A stretch of 64,000 nt of DNA from Metasolibacillus sp. (GCF_025291715.1 NZ_JAMBIZ010000011.1:1-64000), one strand, 5' to 3'; shown: positions 52,254 through 62,751, numbered from the stretch's first letter. Numbers and translations: made by a program. Notes: a model not told the origin generated them from the sequence alone.

Positions 52254-52935
52254 AATGCGCACGCTTACGTAAAATCGCTTCACCGAATAATAAATCCTCT
52301 TGTGTCGTCATTTTCAAATTCTCGTAGCTGCTTTCAACAATATGCACCTCATGTCCAAGTCGTTCCACAAGCATAGCCTCATCTGTACCTAAAAAGCCAA
52401 CTTTTTCTGCCACATCCGCAGCCTCCGCTAATAAATCAAAGCGAAATGCCTGTGGTGTCTGAATCGACCATAAATTATCACGCTCAACCGTTTCTGCAAT
52501 TACTGTGCCACGTACCTTTTTCATCGTATCCTTCGCACGAACTCCAGCAATCGCTGCACCTTTTTCATAAGCAACTGTCGCTAATTGTGCAATAATTTCC
52601 TCGGTAATAAAGGGTCTAGCTGCATCATGTACTAGAACGATTTCCACCTGCTCCATCGCCTTCAAGCATGAATGAACAGAATGCTGTCGCTCCTCGCCAC
52701 CAGCAGGTAAACCTTTTACTTTCGTAATACTATAGCGTTCAAGCAATCCTTCAATAAAAGCCTTTTCTTCAGGCTTTACTGCTAGCCAAATACCTGTGCA
52801 ATTATTATCCTGCTCAAATATTTCTAGTGTGTGTACTAAAATAGGTTTTTCTAAAAGTGGCAAAAACAATTTATTTTGCCCTGCCCCCATTCGCTTTCCA
52901 CTGCCTGCAGCAGGTAACACTACTTCATATTGCAT
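52252..52935 (-). CDS. ispD: 2-C-methyl-D-erythritol 4-phosphate cytidylyltransferase
   Basis: IspD (227 aa) forms CDP-methylerythritol in the MEP pathway. LPAAGSGKRMGAGQNK is the nucleotide-binding loop; VHDAARPFI, and AIAGVRAKDTMKKV are conserved. It starts 11 bases after yacL. Confidence 0.96.
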   Translation of the reverse strand: MQYEVVLPAAGSGKRMGAGQNKLFLPLLEKPILVHTLEIFEQDNNCTGIWLAVKPEEKAFIEGLLERYSITKVKGLPAGGEERQHSVHSCLKAMEQVEIVLVHDAARPFITEEIIAQLATVAYEKGAAIAGVRAKDTMKKVRGTVIAETVERDNLWSIQTPQAFRFDLLAEAADVAEKVGFLGTDEAMLVERLGHEVHIVESSYENLKMTTQEDLLFGEAILRKRAH

Positions 52936-52946
52936 TCGCTCACTTC

Positions 52947-54017
52947 CTAACTTTCTTTTGGCTTAGCAAAAATCATCCGCCCTGCTGATGTTTGTAGCAC
53001 GCTCGTTACCGTCACTGTAAGCGCCTGCCCGATATAGCTACGACCACCCTCTACAACAATCATCGTGCCATCATCTAAATAGGCAACACCCTGGTTATGT
53101 TCCTTGCCATCCTTAATAACGACAACCTGCATATCTTCACCTGGAATGACAACAGGCTTCACTGCATTTGCTAAATCATTAATATTTAATACTTGCACAT
53201 TGTGTAAATCACATACTTTATTTAAATTAAAATCATTCGTTAAAATTTGTGCATTGCGCTGTTTTGCTAAGCGAACAAGCTTTAGGTCAACCTCCTGCAC
53301 ATCATCAAAATCATCATCTACAATCAATACTTGCGATGCGCGTTCATCCTGTAGTCTCTTTAAAATATCTAAGCCTCGGCGACCACGCGTACGCTTTAAT
53401 GTATCGGATGAATCTGCAATATGCTGCAGCTCAGTTAACACAAACTGCGGAACAACTAGTGCACCTTCCACAAAGCCTGTTGCTGAAATATCCGCAATAC
53501 GTCCATCAATAATAACACTCGTATCCAAGAGCTTTGATAATGCTGCATCCTCCTGCATTGCTGATTTCTTTTTCTGCGCACTATTTTTTGAGGTAAATAG
53601 CTGCAACAGCTCTTCTCTCTGCTTAAAGCCAATACGGAACCCTAAATAACCGAGCATAATTGAAAAGACTACGGGTAGTACCTCTGCCACACCAGGAACA
53701 GGAATACGCTCCACTGCAAAGCCGATAAAATATGCGACAATCAAGCCGACAATTAAGCCGAGTGAACCGAATAATAAATCAGCCACTGGCAGCTTAAATA
53801 GCACTTCCTCCATCCAAACAATTAACCTAACAAAATAGTCAGATAATAAAAACGACAAGACAAATAACAAACTCGCCCCTAAAATAATCGACACAATCGG
53901 ATTGTCAAGCCACGGATTAGAAGATAAATGCATAAACTCATATAATGGCGGTAAAAAAATAAAGCCTAACGTTCCTCCGATTAGTAAAAAGGCAATTTGA
54001 ATAATTTTCTTTAACAT
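52947..54017 (-). CDS. PIN-TRAM domain membrane protein YacL
   Basis: This 356-aa protein has four TM helices (about 4-25, 43-63, 75-105 and 115-140), a PIN-like nuclease domain (DTSVIIDGRIADI, LTNDFNLNKV) and a C-terminal TRAM RNA-binding domain (GVAYLDDGTMIVVEGG). Its exact function is unknown. The ATG of MLKKIIQIAFLL is chosen for AAAGGA at 9 bases. It normally follows disA; that gene is absent here. Confidence 0.93.
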   Translation of the reverse strand: MLKKIIQIAFLLIGGTLGFIFLPPLYEFMHLSSNPWLDNPIVSIILGASLLFVLSFLLSDYFVRLIVWMEEVLFKLPVADLLFGSLGLIVGLIVAYFIGFAVERIPVPGVAEVLPVVFSIMLGYLGFRIGFKQREELLQLFTSKNSAQKKKSAMQEDAALSKLLDTSVIIDGRIADISATGFVEGALVVPQFVLTELQHIADSSDTLKRTRGRRGLDILKRLQDERASQVLIVDDDFDDVQEVDLKLVRLAKQRNAQILTNDFNLNKVCDLHNVQVLNINDLANAVKPVVIPGEDMQVVVIKDGKEHNQGVAYLDDGTMIVVEGGRSYIGQALTVTVTSVLQTSAGRMIFAKPKES

Positions 54018-54100
54018 CCCTTCACATCCTTTCCTTGACAATAATTATACAATGTTCTGCGTTTTAATGCGATGAACAGCCTATAATATTTTTCAAAAGT

Positions 54101-54171
54101 ATATCGTTAACAGATATATCGATGCACGATATATTGTTTATATCGACATCCGATATAACGACATACGATAG
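54101..54171 (+). promoter_or_regulatory. tandem PadR-type operators
   Basis: Four copies of ATATCG-N5-CGATAT are seen: perfect at 54116-54132 and 54140-54156, imperfect at 54101-54117 and 54155-54171. Start-to-start distances are 15, 24 and 15 bases. They cover the presumed promoter (TTCAAA, 17 bases, TATATC) of the PadR gene, suggesting autorepression. The same region is upstream of yacL on the other strand. Confidence 0.75.
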
Positions 54172-54182
54172 GAGTGACTACA

Positions 54183-54500
54183 ATGGAGAAACATTCCCCA
54201 TTAACAGAAGGGGTTTACTATATTCTTTTAGCTCTCTACGAACCGAGACATGGCTACGGAATTATGCAATTCGTTTCAGAGCTGAGCAAGGGGCGAGTAG
54301 AGCTTGGTGCTGGTACCATCTATGGTGCAATCCAAACATTGGTTAAGAAAAGCTGGATTATGCCACTTGAAGAAGATGGACGTAAAAAGGAATATGTCAT
54401 TACAGATGAAGGCAAGGTAATTGTTGAGCAGGAAGTACAACGATTACATGAGCTATATGAAAACGGATTACTCGTAACGAAGGGGGAAAACGAGAAATGA
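54183..54500 (+). CDS. PadR family transcriptional regulator
   Basis: This 105-aa regulator has the PadR winged helix (LTEGVYYILLALYEPRHGYGIM, ELGAGTIYGAIQTL) and a short C-terminal dimerisation helix. The ATG behind GGAG is used. Its stop overlaps the DUF2812 gene by 4 bases. PadR-DUF2812 pairs are common in Firmicutes; the ligand is unknown. Together they occupy the position of disA. Confidence 0.93.
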   Translation: MEKHSPLTEGVYYILLALYEPRHGYGIMQFVSELSKGRVELGAGTIYGAIQTLVKKSWIMPLEEDGRKKEYVITDEGKVIVEQEVQRLHELYENGLLVTKGENEK

Positions 54501-55039
54501 AGAAGACAATATATCGATTTTTTGTGGATGATGCCAAAGAAGAAGCTTGGCTAAACGAAATGAGCGCACAGGGATGGCATTTTCAAAAGATGCGGCTGTG
54601 CTTTTACACATTTGTCAAAGATGAGAGCCAACAATATATTTACCGATTAGAATTAATCAATGGACAGCCTGTTAAGGAGCAGAAAGAATATATAACCTTT
54701 TTAGAGGACAGTGGGATTACTATTGTTCAACAGTTCGGTGGTTGGATTTATACAAGAAAGAACGCAACGGCCGGTTCATATGAATTATTTTCAGATTATA
54801 CATCGAAAATAACTTATACGAAAAAAGAGTTGAAAATTTCTGCTTTTTCCCTGTTTCCGATGGCTATTTTAGGCATTGTTAATTTTATCAATGCAGCGAA
54901 CAGGGATGATAATTTTAGCTATGTATGCCTTCTTACCGCCATCCTTTGTATGATTGCATCAATCTTGATTATACTTTCCACCTACCAATTATATCAACGA
55001 AAAAAAGCCTTAGAAAAACAGCAGCAGCTATTTGAATAA
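54497..55039 (+). CDS. DUF2812 domain membrane protein
   Basis: The 180-aa protein begins with the DUF2812 domain (about 1-110: YRFFVDDAKEEAWLNEMSAQGWHF) followed by two TM helices (about 116-133 and 141-163) and a basic tail. Function is unknown. It is translationally coupled to the PadR gene (ATGA overlap), so the regulator very likely controls it. Confidence 0.9.
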   Translation: MKKTIYRFFVDDAKEEAWLNEMSAQGWHFQKMRLCFYTFVKDESQQYIYRLELINGQPVKEQKEYITFLEDSGITIVQQFGGWIYTRKNATAGSYELFSDYTSKITYTKKELKISAFSLFPMAILGIVNFINAANRDDNFSYVCLLTAILCMIASILIILSTYQLYQRKKALEKQQQLFE

Positions 55040-55044
55040 ATAAA

Positions 55045-55089
55045 GTGTCAGGCACACAAACAATTCAGAATTGTTTGTGTGCCTGACAC
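55045..55089. repeat. long perfect palindrome, also terminator
   Basis: Two 21-base arms (GTGTCAGGCACACAAACAAT plus T, and its exact complement) flank a 3-base loop between the convergent DUF2812 and radA genes. On the minus strand TTTATTTATTC follows, so it can terminate radA transcripts. A half copy (19 of 21 bases) occurs at 62834-62854, which suggests a dispersed element. Confidence 0.85.
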
Positions 55090-55094
55090 CCTGA

Positions 55095-56471
55095 CTAGAG
55101 CTCGTTAAAACAGAGGCGTAAGCTATCGCCAATTGTCTCGACGCCAACAACTTGAATACCGGGTGGGAAATCCCATCCACCAATATTCGAGGCAGGGATA
55201 AAGGCTCGTTGGAAGCCTAGCTTTGCCGCCTCCTGGACACGCTGCTCGATGCGTGAAACACGGCGTACCTCTCCTGTTAAGCCGACCTCTCCGATAAAGC
55301 AATCCGTTGCTCTTACAGCTTGATCTTTAAAGCTTGATACAATGGACGTCAAAACGGCTAAATCAATTGCAGGCTCATCCAGTTTCACTCCGCCCGCTAC
55401 CTTAATATACGCGTCCTGTGCCTGTAGCATCATACCCATGCGTTTTTCCAGCACCGCCATTAATAACTGGACACGGTTTTGATCCACTCCTGTTGCCATA
55501 CGCTTCGGATAATTAAAGCTAGTTGGCGTTATAAGCGATTGAATTTCAACTAAAATTGGGCGCGTACCTTCCATCGAAGCGACAATTGTTGAACCAGCTA
55601 CCCCTTGTGAGCGCTCCTGTAAAAATAGCTCAGATGGGTTTAGCACTTCCTTTAAGCCAGCCTGCAGCATTTCAAAAATCGCAATTTCATTTGTTGAACC
55701 AAAACGGTTTTTTTGGCTACGTAAAATGCGATGGTTGTGATGACGCTCTCCTTCAAAATACAGCACTGTATCTACCATATGCTCTAAAAGGCGCGGGCCT
55801 GCAATTTGCCCCTCTTTCGTGACATGCCCTACAAGGAAAATGGCGATATTTCTCGTTTTCGCAATGCGCATAAGCTCTGCAGTACATTCTCTAACTTGCG
55901 ACACGCTACCAGGCGCACTTGTCACCTCTGGATGATGCACCGTTTGAATCGAATCGACCACTACAAATTTCGGCTGAACTTCATCAATCGTTTGATTTAA
56001 AAACTCTAGATTTGTCTCTGAATAAATATACAGCTCCTGTGATTTAACACCCAAACGCTCTGCGCGCAGCTTTGTTTGACGAATCGATTCCTCTCCAGAA
56101 ATGTATAGCACACGCTGCCCACGATTAGATAACAGTGCAGACACTTGTAGCAGTAAAGTTGATTTCCCTATACCTGGATCGCCACCGATTAACACAAGTG
56201 AACCCGCCACAATACCGCCACCAAGCACGCGATTTAACTCTGTCATTTCCGTTATGATACGAGACTCTTCCTCTGTTTCTACTGACATAATCGGTACGGC
56301 CTTTTGCAATGTCGCATTAGAATGCTGGAAAGCGCCACGAGGTCCCTTCACAATGACCTCTACCTCTTCCACCATCGTATTCCACTGTCCACATCCTGGA
56401 CAACGCCCCATCCATTTTGCTGATTCATATCCACAGGAATTACATGTAAATTTTGTTTTCTTTTTTGCCAT
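55095..56471 (-). CDS. radA: DNA repair helicase-like protein RadA (Sms)
   Basis: RadA (458 aa) promotes branch migration in recombination. The N-terminal zinc finger has Cys10, Cys13, Cys24 and Cys27; Walker A is [10 protein letters not shown] (96-105); KNRFGS is present; the C-terminal Lon-like domain ([17 protein letters not shown]) is complete. In Bacillus it lies directly between clpC and disA; here the first neighbour is an unknown gene and the second a PadR pair. Confidence 0.97.
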   Translation of the reverse strand: MAKKKTKFTCNSCGYESAKWMGRCPGCGQWNTMVEEVEVIVKGPRGAFQHSNATLQKAVPIMSVETEEESRIITEMTELNRVLGGGIVAGSLVLIGGDPGIGKSTLLLQVSALLSNRGQRVLYISGEESIRQTKLRAERLGVKSQELYIYSETNLEFLNQTIDEVQPKFVVVDSIQTVHHPEVTSAPGSVSQVRECTAELMRIAKTRNIAIFLVGHVTKEGQIAGPRLLEHMVDTVLYFEGERHHNHRILRSQKNRFGSTNEIAIFEMLQAGLKEVLNPSELFLQERSQGVAGSTIVASMEGTRPILVEIQSLITPTSFNYPKRMATGVDQNRVQLLMAVLEKRMGMMLQAQDAYIKVAGGVKLDEPAIDLAVLTSIVSSFKDQAVRATDCFIGEVGLTGEVRRVSRIEQRVQEAAKLGFQRAFIPASNIGGWDFPPGIQVVGVETIGDSLRLCFNEL

Positions 56472-56522
56472 GATGCCTCCGATGTTTTTTATTTTATTAT
56501 AGCAAAGTTTAATCGCTACATG

Positions 56523-56552
56523 AAAAACACCTAATGCCTAACGCATTAAGTG
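56523..56552 (-). terminator. terminator upstream of radA
   Basis: On the minus strand CACTTAATGC and GCATTAGGTG form a 10-bp stem (one G-U) followed by TTTTTC. It lies after the gene at 56562 and before radA, so radA is probably transcribed separately. Confidence 0.8.
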
Positions 56553-56561
56553 CTGTTTATT

Positions 56562-57083
56562 TTATATATTTGGCAATTCTCTCTCCCTAGCTTCAATCAA
56601 TGCTGATACTTCATCAAAATCCATTTGAAACATTGTACTATCCTTTGTAATCACATGGAAATAATAGTGAACTTTGCGCTCACCAAACTGCCGTTCTAGC
56701 TCATTCCATTGTGCTGTTGGAAGAAGTACAAAGGCTAGAGTATCTCCACCTAACGATTCTATAAACCAACGAATCTGATAGTGAGGAGCAATCATTTCCT
56801 GCATTGCTCGAATAGCACTATCTCGATCTGTCACATCATCAGCGAAAGGAATCGTGAGCTTTTTTTCTTTGAGAGATAAGGTAATATCTACCCCTCTAGG
56901 CTTGTCTATTTCGATGATTTCACAATCAATTCGATCTGACATAGGTAACTGCTCGTTAAAGTAATCAATTAAATCCTCTTCCGCCTCTCGCCAATCTATC
57001 CAAATCAGCACATTCTCTTCATCATATATATCTTCAGCTACTTGATGTGTTAAAAAATGCGCAATTTTTTGTTGCTTCATCAT
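56562..57083 (-). CDS. hypothetical protein
   Basis: I do not recognise this ~173-aa protein. It is acidic and soluble, with no TM helix or signal peptide. A predicted N-terminal helix (MMKQQKIAHFLTHQVAEDIY) is followed by a mixed region with LTIPFADDVTDRD and an aromatic C-terminal part (KVHYYFHVITKDSTMFQMD). The RBS GAGGAGA allows either of two adjacent ATG codons. It starts 14 bases after the chemoreceptor gene, so the two are likely cotranscribed. Confidence 0.8.
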   Translation of the reverse strand: MMKQQKIAHFLTHQVAEDIYDEENVLIWIDWREAEEDLIDYFNEQLPMSDRIDCEIIEIDKPRGVDITLSLKEKKLTIPFADDVTDRDSAIRAMQEMIAPHYQIRWFIESLGGDTLAFVLLPTAQWNELERQFGERKVHYYFHVITKDSTMFQMDFDEVSALIEARERELPNI

Positions 57084-57097
57084 ATCTCTCCTCACTA

Positions 57098-58054
57098 TCA
57101 ATGTTTTGATGTATGATAATGCTTCACTTGCTCTACTGCCTCAAGTAATTTTCTTGTTACGATTTCAGATTCATCGATATGATTTGTTAGTACACGATTC
57201 GTGTCATCAAATAAAGTTGTTGTCATTTTAAACTTATTCATCACATCTTCATTCGATACTTTTTGATCTTTAATATAGCCTAATAGTTCATTAATTCCTG
57301 TTTGTACATTCGTAATAATTTGTAATAGCTGATCAATTTGGGTCGATGTAGCTGCACTTTTTTCGATGCCTGCTGTTACTAATTGCATATTATTTTTATT
57401 ATTCTCATAAGCTTGTGCAATTTGCTCTTCAATTTGCTTTGTTAATTTTGCGATGTCCTCAGTACTTGTTTTTGTACTTTCTGCTAAGTTGCGCACTTCC
57501 TCTGCAACGACCGAGAAGCCTTTACCATGCTCACCTGCTCTTGCTGCCTCAATGGATGCGTTCAAAGCAAGTAAATTGGTCTGGTTAGAGATTTCACCAA
57601 TCACGTTAACGATTTCTGCAATTTGCTTAGAGCGTTCGCTTAAATCACTCATACTTGCAGATGTTTTTTGCGATTGCTCGCCTAAAGAATCAATTACTTG
57701 CTCAACTTCATGTACAGCCTGCTTGCTTTCAGCTGATAATGTAACCATTTGATTGGAGGAAGAAATTAATGTATTGCCCTTGCTTAAAGCATCCTCAGCA
57801 ATATGGTTAGATTGAATCGTGCTATTTTCTACTTTATTAAATTCCTCTAAAATTCGGCCAACCATTTGACCTAACACAACATGCTGGTTATTTACTTTAT
57901 CATGCTGCTCAATTGTTGAAATCATTTCTTTATGTAATTCATTTAAAAAAATTTGAAACTCGTGATCCTTTTTATCGAGCTGCGCATTTAATTCGTCAAT
58001 CTTTGCTTTAAATTGCTCAATATCTTCTTTTTTTGATTGAAACATTGTGAACAT
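57098..58054 (-). CDS. soluble methyl-accepting chemotaxis protein (YfmS-like)
   Basis: This 318-aa protein has a coiled-coil N-terminus and a chemoreceptor signalling domain with the conserved hairpin tip [22 protein letters not shown] (about 170-190). No TM helix or HAMP domain is present, so it is a cytosolic receptor. The start [11 protein letters not shown] is supported by GGGGTG; the longer frame adds 33 unsupported residues. It is inserted between clpC and radA. What it senses is unknown. Confidence 0.9.
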   Translation of the reverse strand: MFTMFQSKKEDIEQFKAKIDELNAQLDKKDHEFQIFLNELHKEMISTIEQHDKVNNQHVVLGQMVGRILEEFNKVENSTIQSNHIAEDALSKGNTLISSSNQMVTLSAESKQAVHEVEQVIDSLGEQSQKTSASMSDLSERSKQIAEIVNVIGEISNQTNLLALNASIEAARAGEHGKGFSVVAEEVRNLAESTKTSTEDIAKLTKQIEEQIAQAYENNKNNMQLVTAGIEKSAATSTQIDQLLQIITNVQTGINELLGYIKDQKVSNEDVMNKFKMTTTLFDDTNRVLTNHIDESEIVTRKLLEAVEQVKHYHTSKH

Positions 58055-58125
58055 CGTCCTATCACCCCAAGTAAAATTTTCCTTCTTTTTTATTTTACTG
58101 ACTTTTGGGATTTTTATAAACCAAA

Positions 58126-58164
58126 ATAAGCGTATCTTGAGAAAATAGTTCAAGATACGCTTAT
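58126..58164 (-). terminator. terminator of the ctsR operon
   Basis: A perfect 15-bp stem (ATAAGCGTATCTTGA at 58126-58140 and its complement at 58150-58164) with a 9-base loop is followed by TTTTGG on the minus strand, 18 bases past clpC. It ends the heat-shock operon before the chemoreceptor gene. Confidence 0.85.
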
Positions 58165-58182
58165 AGCTTTATTTGTTTTGAA

Positions 58183-60627
58183 TTAAGCCTCTACAGCATT
58201 TTCCTTTGCACGTACAACAAACTCATTATCAACATAGTCGAAAATAATTGTGCCACCTGTTAATACTGTGCCCTTTAATAGCTCCTCGGATAAACGATCC
58301 TCCACATGCTTTTGCAGTGCACGACGCAATGGACGGGCGCCATATTGTGGATCGTAGCCTTCCTCTGCAATTTTCGCAAGTGCTGCCTCCGTTAGCTCTA
58401 GCTCGATGTTTTGTTCTTGTAGACGCTTCGTTAAAGAAGCAGCCATTAAGGAAATGATTTCTTTTAAGTGTTCTTTTTCTAATGAATGGAACACAATCAT
58501 TTCATCAATACGGTTTAAAAACTCTGGGCGGAATGCTTTTTTCAGCTCTTCTAACATTGTGTTCTTCATATCTTTATGCTTCGATTCTGAATTGCCCATG
58601 TTGAAGCCTAAGTTCTTTTGATATTTCAATGCATCCGCACCTACGTTGGATGTCATAATGACAACTGTGTTACGGAAATCAACTAAACGACCTTTCGAGT
58701 CTGTTAAACGACCATCCTCTAATACTTGTAATAAAATATTGAATACGTCTGGATGCGCCTTTTCAATTTCATCAAGTAATACTACTGAATATGGTTTGCG
58801 TCGTACCTTCTCCGTCAACTGACCACCTTCATCAAAGCCTACATAACCTGGAGGTGCGCCTACTAAACGAGAAGTTGAGTGTTTTTCCATATATTCGGAC
58901 ATATCAACGCGAATCATCGCATCCTCGTCACCAAACATCACCTCTGCTAATGCGCGCGCTAGCTCTGTTTTACCTACACCTGTAGGACCTAAGAAAATAA
59001 ATGAGCCGATTGGACGTTTTGGGTCTTTTAAGCCAGCACGTGCGCGACGGATTGCACGAGAAATAGCTTCAACTGCCTCACCTTGCCCAACTACTCGCTT
59101 ATGCAGCTCCTCCTCTAAATTTAACAGCTTCGCAGATTCTTCCTGTGCAATTTTATTAACTGGAATTCCAGTCCACATTGACACAACTGCCGCAATATCA
59201 TCGACTGTTACTTGCGATTCTGCTTTGCCTTGTGATTCCTTCCACTCTTTCGTCGTTTGCTCCACTTCTTCTTTTAGCTTTTGCTCCGAATCACGTAAAG
59301 CTGCTGCCTTTTCAAACTCTTGACTTGATACAGCCGCATTTTTCTCAGAGCGGACACTTTCTAAGCGCTCCTCAAGCTCTTTTAAATTTGGTGGAACAAT
59401 AAATGAGCGTAAGCGCACTTTCGATCCAGCTTCGTCAATTAAATCAATCGCTTTATCTGGTAAGAAACGATCTGAAATATAACGGTCTGATAATTTTGCT
59501 GCTGCCTCTACTGCCTCATCCGTAATTTTCACACGGTGATGCGCCTCATAACGGTCACGTAAGCCATAAATAATTTGCACTGTTTCTTCAACAGATGGCT
59601 CATCAACTTGAATGGGTTGGAAGCGTCGCTCTAAAGCGGCATCCTTTTCAATATATTTGCGGTACTCATCTAACGTTGTTGCACCGATACATTGTAATTC
59701 ACCGCGTGCTAAGGACGGTTTCAAAATATTTGAAGCATCAATTGCTCCTTCTGCTCCACCAGCACCGATTAATGTATGCAATTCATCGATGAATAAAATG
59801 ATATTGCCTGCTTGGCGAATTTCATCCATTACTTTTTTCAAACGGTCTTCGAATTCACCACGATATTTCGTACCAGCTACAACTGTTCCCATATCAAGTG
59901 TCATGACGCGCTTATCACGTAAAATTTCCGGCACCTCATTGTTGACGATTTGCTGTGCTAAGCCTTCCGCAATCGCTGTTTTACCTACACCTGGCTCACC
60001 AATTAACACAGGATTGTTTTTTGTACGACGTGATAATACTTCCACCACACGTGTAATTTCTTTCGAGCGACCAATTACTGGGTCTAGCGAGCCTTCACGC
60101 GCGATAGCAGTTAAATCGCGTGCTAAGCCGTCTAATGTTGGTGTGCTTGCTGTTGGGCTTGCCGCACCACCACCTGGTTGTGCTGTGTCGTTATTACCTA
60201 ACAATAACAGGACTTGCTGACGCGCCTTATTTAGGCTTACATCTGCATTGGCTAAAACGCGCGCTGCTACCCCTTCACCCTCACGAATTAATGCTAATAA
60301 AATATGCTCTGTTCCAATGTAGGAATGACCTAATTTACGTGATTCATCAACGGATAATTCAATTACTTTTTTGGCACGTGGTGTATAGCTTACTGTTAAG
60401 CCCACTTTTTCAGTGCCTTTGCCAACTAGCTCCTCAATACCTGCCTCAATCGTTTGTGGGCTGACACCGATTGCCTCTAATGCTTTTGCAGCGATGCCGC
60501 CACCTTCACGAACAAGACCTAGTAAAATATGCTCCGTCCCAATTGCATCATGATTTAAACGGATGGCTTCTTCCTGTGCTAGTTGTAAAACCTTTTGTGC
60601 GCGTTGTGTAAAACGATTAAACATCAT
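58183..60627 (-). CDS. clpC: ATP-dependent Clp protease ATPase subunit ClpC
   Basis: ClpC (814 aa) unfolds substrates for ClpP, including McsB-marked proteins. N domain repeats (about 1-145), AAA1 with GEPGVGKT, the UVR/middle domain (about 415-460), and AAA2 with GPTGVGKT are complete. The ATG behind GGAGAGG is used, overlapping mcsB by 11 bases. Confidence 0.98.
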   Translation of the reverse strand: MMFNRFTQRAQKVLQLAQEEAIRLNHDAIGTEHILLGLVREGGGIAAKALEAIGVSPQTIEAGIEELVGKGTEKVGLTVSYTPRAKKVIELSVDESRKLGHSYIGTEHILLALIREGEGVAARVLANADVSLNKARQQVLLLLGNNDTAQPGGGAASPTASTPTLDGLARDLTAIAREGSLDPVIGRSKEITRVVEVLSRRTKNNPVLIGEPGVGKTAIAEGLAQQIVNNEVPEILRDKRVMTLDMGTVVAGTKYRGEFEDRLKKVMDEIRQAGNIILFIDELHTLIGAGGAEGAIDASNILKPSLARGELQCIGATTLDEYRKYIEKDAALERRFQPIQVDEPSVEETVQIIYGLRDRYEAHHRVKITDEAVEAAAKLSDRYISDRFLPDKAIDLIDEAGSKVRLRSFIVPPNLKELEERLESVRSEKNAAVSSQEFEKAAALRDSEQKLKEEVEQTTKEWKESQGKAESQVTVDDIAAVVSMWTGIPVNKIAQEESAKLLNLEEELHKRVVGQGEAVEAISRAIRRARAGLKDPKRPIGSFIFLGPTGVGKTELARALAEVMFGDEDAMIRVDMSEYMEKHSTSRLVGAPPGYVGFDEGGQLTEKVRRKPYSVVLLDEIEKAHPDVFNILLQVLEDGRLTDSKGRLVDFRNTVVIMTSNVGADALKYQKNLGFNMGNSESKHKDMKNTMLEELKKAFRPEFLNRIDEMIVFHSLEKEHLKEIISLMAASLTKRLQEQNIELELTEAALAKIAEEGYDPQYGARPLRRALQKHVEDRLSEELLKGTVLTGGTIIFDYVDNEFVVRAKENAVEA

Positions 60628-61711
60628 ATGTTTCCTCTCCTTTTTCACCTGTAGTTAAACGATCTTCACCCAATTTTTCTTGGACATATTTTGCCCGATA
60701 TATATCGCGGTCTACCGCATCGAGCACAGTACCTGCATATTGCTGAACAAAGCCTGGCTGAATAAACATGACGCATTCATTTAAACTGCTCGGCGAGATT
60801 CCTTGAATAAGCTTCAAATCGACACCTAATCGAACATTCGATAAACATGTCGCAGCTTCCTCACTCGTTAATACACGCGCATAGCGCAGTGTTCCAAGTG
60901 CTCGATTGACACGGTCATCCAATGTGACATGTGCACGCTCTAGCAATTTTTTGCGTGCATTGCGTTCCTTCTCAATAATTTGTTCAACAACCTTTTGCAG
61001 TTCATCTAAAATTTCACGCTCAGATTTCCCTAACGTTACTTGATTTGAGATTTGATAAATATTGCCTAAATTTTCACTGCCCTCTCCATATATACCACGC
61101 ACGACCATACCTAAACGTGTCATCATTTGGATAAGGACATTCATTTGCTTCGACATTGTCAGCGCTGGTAAATGCATCATAATCGATGCTCGCAACCCTG
61201 TACCGACATTTGTCGGGCAGCTCGTTAAATAGCCGAATTGCTCATCGTATGCATAGCTTACTTGCTTCCCTAAGCGATCATCTAGCTCACTTGCTCGCTC
61301 ATATGTTTCCATTAGCTGTAAGCCTGCGCTTAATACTTGAATACGTACGTGATCCTCTTCGTTGACCATGACACTTGTCGATTCGTCCCCCGATAAAAAG
61401 ACGGCGGCTACCTCTCTATGCTTTGCTAAATAGGGGCTAATTAAATGTTTCTCTACTAACAATTGGCGCTCCAATGGTGATAAATCAGCCATTCGGAAAT
61501 AAGAAAAATTTAATTGCTCCTGCGGCATCAAGAGCGCTTTCATAAGCTTCTCTTGTACTTCGTTTGCTTCTTGCTGTGAGAAGCTGAGCGGAAAGCGTGT
61601 ATTCGCCATGTTTCTAGCAAGCCGAATACGTGTTGTCATGACGATATCGGAATCTTCGCCATTTCCCATCATGCATTTAGGCGCTTTCTTTAAAAAATGC
61701 TCGATATTCAT
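60617..61711 (-). CDS. mcsB: protein-arginine kinase McsB
   Basis: McsB (364 aa) phosphorylates arginine residues and so tags proteins for ClpCP. It has the guanidino kinase fold: [13 protein letters not shown] near the start and the nucleotide-binding [13 protein letters not shown] loop. It overlaps mcsA by 4 bases. Confidence 0.97.
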   Translation of the reverse strand: MNIEHFLKKAPKCMMGNGEDSDIVMTTRIRLARNMANTRFPLSFSQQEANEVQEKLMKALLMPQEQLNFSYFRMADLSPLERQLLVEKHLISPYLAKHREVAAVFLSGDESTSVMVNEEDHVRIQVLSAGLQLMETYERASELDDRLGKQVSYAYDEQFGYLTSCPTNVGTGLRASIMMHLPALTMSKQMNVLIQMMTRLGMVVRGIYGEGSENLGNIYQISNQVTLGKSEREILDELQKVVEQIIEKERNARKKLLERAHVTLDDRVNRALGTLRYARVLTSEEAATCLSNVRLGVDLKLIQGISPSSLNECVMFIQPGFVQQYAGTVLDAVDRDIYRAKYVQEKLGEDRLTTGEKGEETYDV

Positions 61712-62238
61712 ACATCTACACCTCCAGCATCAAGCTTATGCTGAATTGATTTTATTTCATCCCTCATTTTTGCGGCGTCCTCAAAGCGTTCTTCTTCAAT
61801 GGCATGCTGCATTTGCTGACGGATTTCCTCTATTTTTTGTTTTAGCTGCTCCACGCTAACCGCTACAGATTTACCTGTATGCTTAGTCCCTGCCTGTAAG
61901 CGACTAAGCACTGGTGGCAATTGCTCTCGGAATGTACTGTAGCACTCTGCACAGCCGAATTTCCCTTGCTTTAAAAATTGGCGGTATGTGAAGCCGCATG
62001 ATGGGCATGCGTTTTGTGTCGTCTTTTTCTCTTCCGTCTGTGCATTTTTCCACATCGGTACACCAAACCAGTTTGAAATAAGCTGGTGTAACGCTACAGG
62101 CTCTTCCTGTATTTCTGTTTGAAATGGATGGAATTTCGAGGCACAATGGTCGCAATAATGCTTTTCGACTGTTTGCCCATTTTGTACTGTTGTCACTGTG
62201 ACAGAGGCGTGTCTCTGTTTACAATGCTCACAAATCAT
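61708..62238 (-). CDS. mcsA: McsB activator McsA
   Basis: McsA (176 aa) activates McsB. Four Cys-x2-Cys pairs (CEHC, CDHC, CPSC, CAEC) form two zinc sites; a C-terminal UVR domain (about 130-168) follows. The second start (MICEHCKQRH) is chosen because of the RBS GTAGGTG. It lies directly behind ctsR. Confidence 0.96.
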   Translation of the reverse strand: MICEHCKQRHASVTVTTVQNGQTVEKHYCDHCASKFHPFQTEIQEEPVALHQLISNWFGVPMWKNAQTEEKKTTQNACPSCGFTYRQFLKQGKFGCAECYSTFREQLPPVLSRLQAGTKHTGKSVAVSVEQLKQKIEEIRQQMQHAIEEERFEDAAKMRDEIKSIQHKLDAGGVDV

Positions 62239-62252
62239 GCTAATCACCTACC

Positions 62253-62720
62253 TTATTTATTGTCGTATTTCAACGTAATAAACATCGCCTTTACTATATA
62301 TGCACGAACTTGGTCACGTAGTGGTAACGGTAATGCTAATGTTGAACGATCAATCGCAGCTAATATAAGCTTTGCCTCTCGCTTTGTAATGATTTCCTCA
62401 TCTATTAAACGATATACCATATGCTCAACAGCCTGCTGTGTCACGGCATCACCAACCTGTGCCATCATATCGTCGATCAGCGCTGCCTTCGAATGAATTT
62501 CAACACGTAAAATGCGAATATAGCCACCGCCACCACGCTTACTTTCTACTAAATAACCTCTTTCTGCTGTAAACCTTGTATTAATAACGTAATTGATTTG
62601 AGACGGAACGCATTGAAATTTATCTGCAAGCTCGCTACGTTTAATTTCAATATGCTCCTGCTCACTTAATTCGAGAACTTGTTTCAAATAACCTTCTATA
62701 ATATCAGATATATTCCGCAC
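62253..62720 (-). CDS. ctsR: heat-shock repressor CtsR
   Basis: CtsR (155 aa) represses clp genes and is released on heat shock. The winged helix with the glycine-rich thermosensor loop (SKRGGGGYIRI, about 60-70) and the C-terminal domain are complete. It is the first gene of the operon it represses; a CtsR box lies at the promoter. Confidence 0.97.
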   Translation of the reverse strand: MRNISDIIEGYLKQVLELSEQEHIEIKRSELADKFQCVPSQINYVINTRFTAERGYLVESKRGGGGYIRILRVEIHSKAALIDDMMAQVGDAVTQQAVEHMVYRLIDEEIITKREAKLILAAIDRSTLALPLPLRDQVRAYIVKAMFITLKYDNK

Positions 62721-62751
62721 GATTGTCTCTCACCTCAATTCCACAACTGAC

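Noticed and set aside
53104-53649. 181-codon plus-strand frame
   Set aside because: Antisense to yacL; Ser/Thr/Cys-rich shadow composition with no conserved motif.
59612-60220. 202-codon plus-strand frame
   Set aside because: It lies fully antisense to clpC, has no ribosome-binding site and reflects clpC codon bias.
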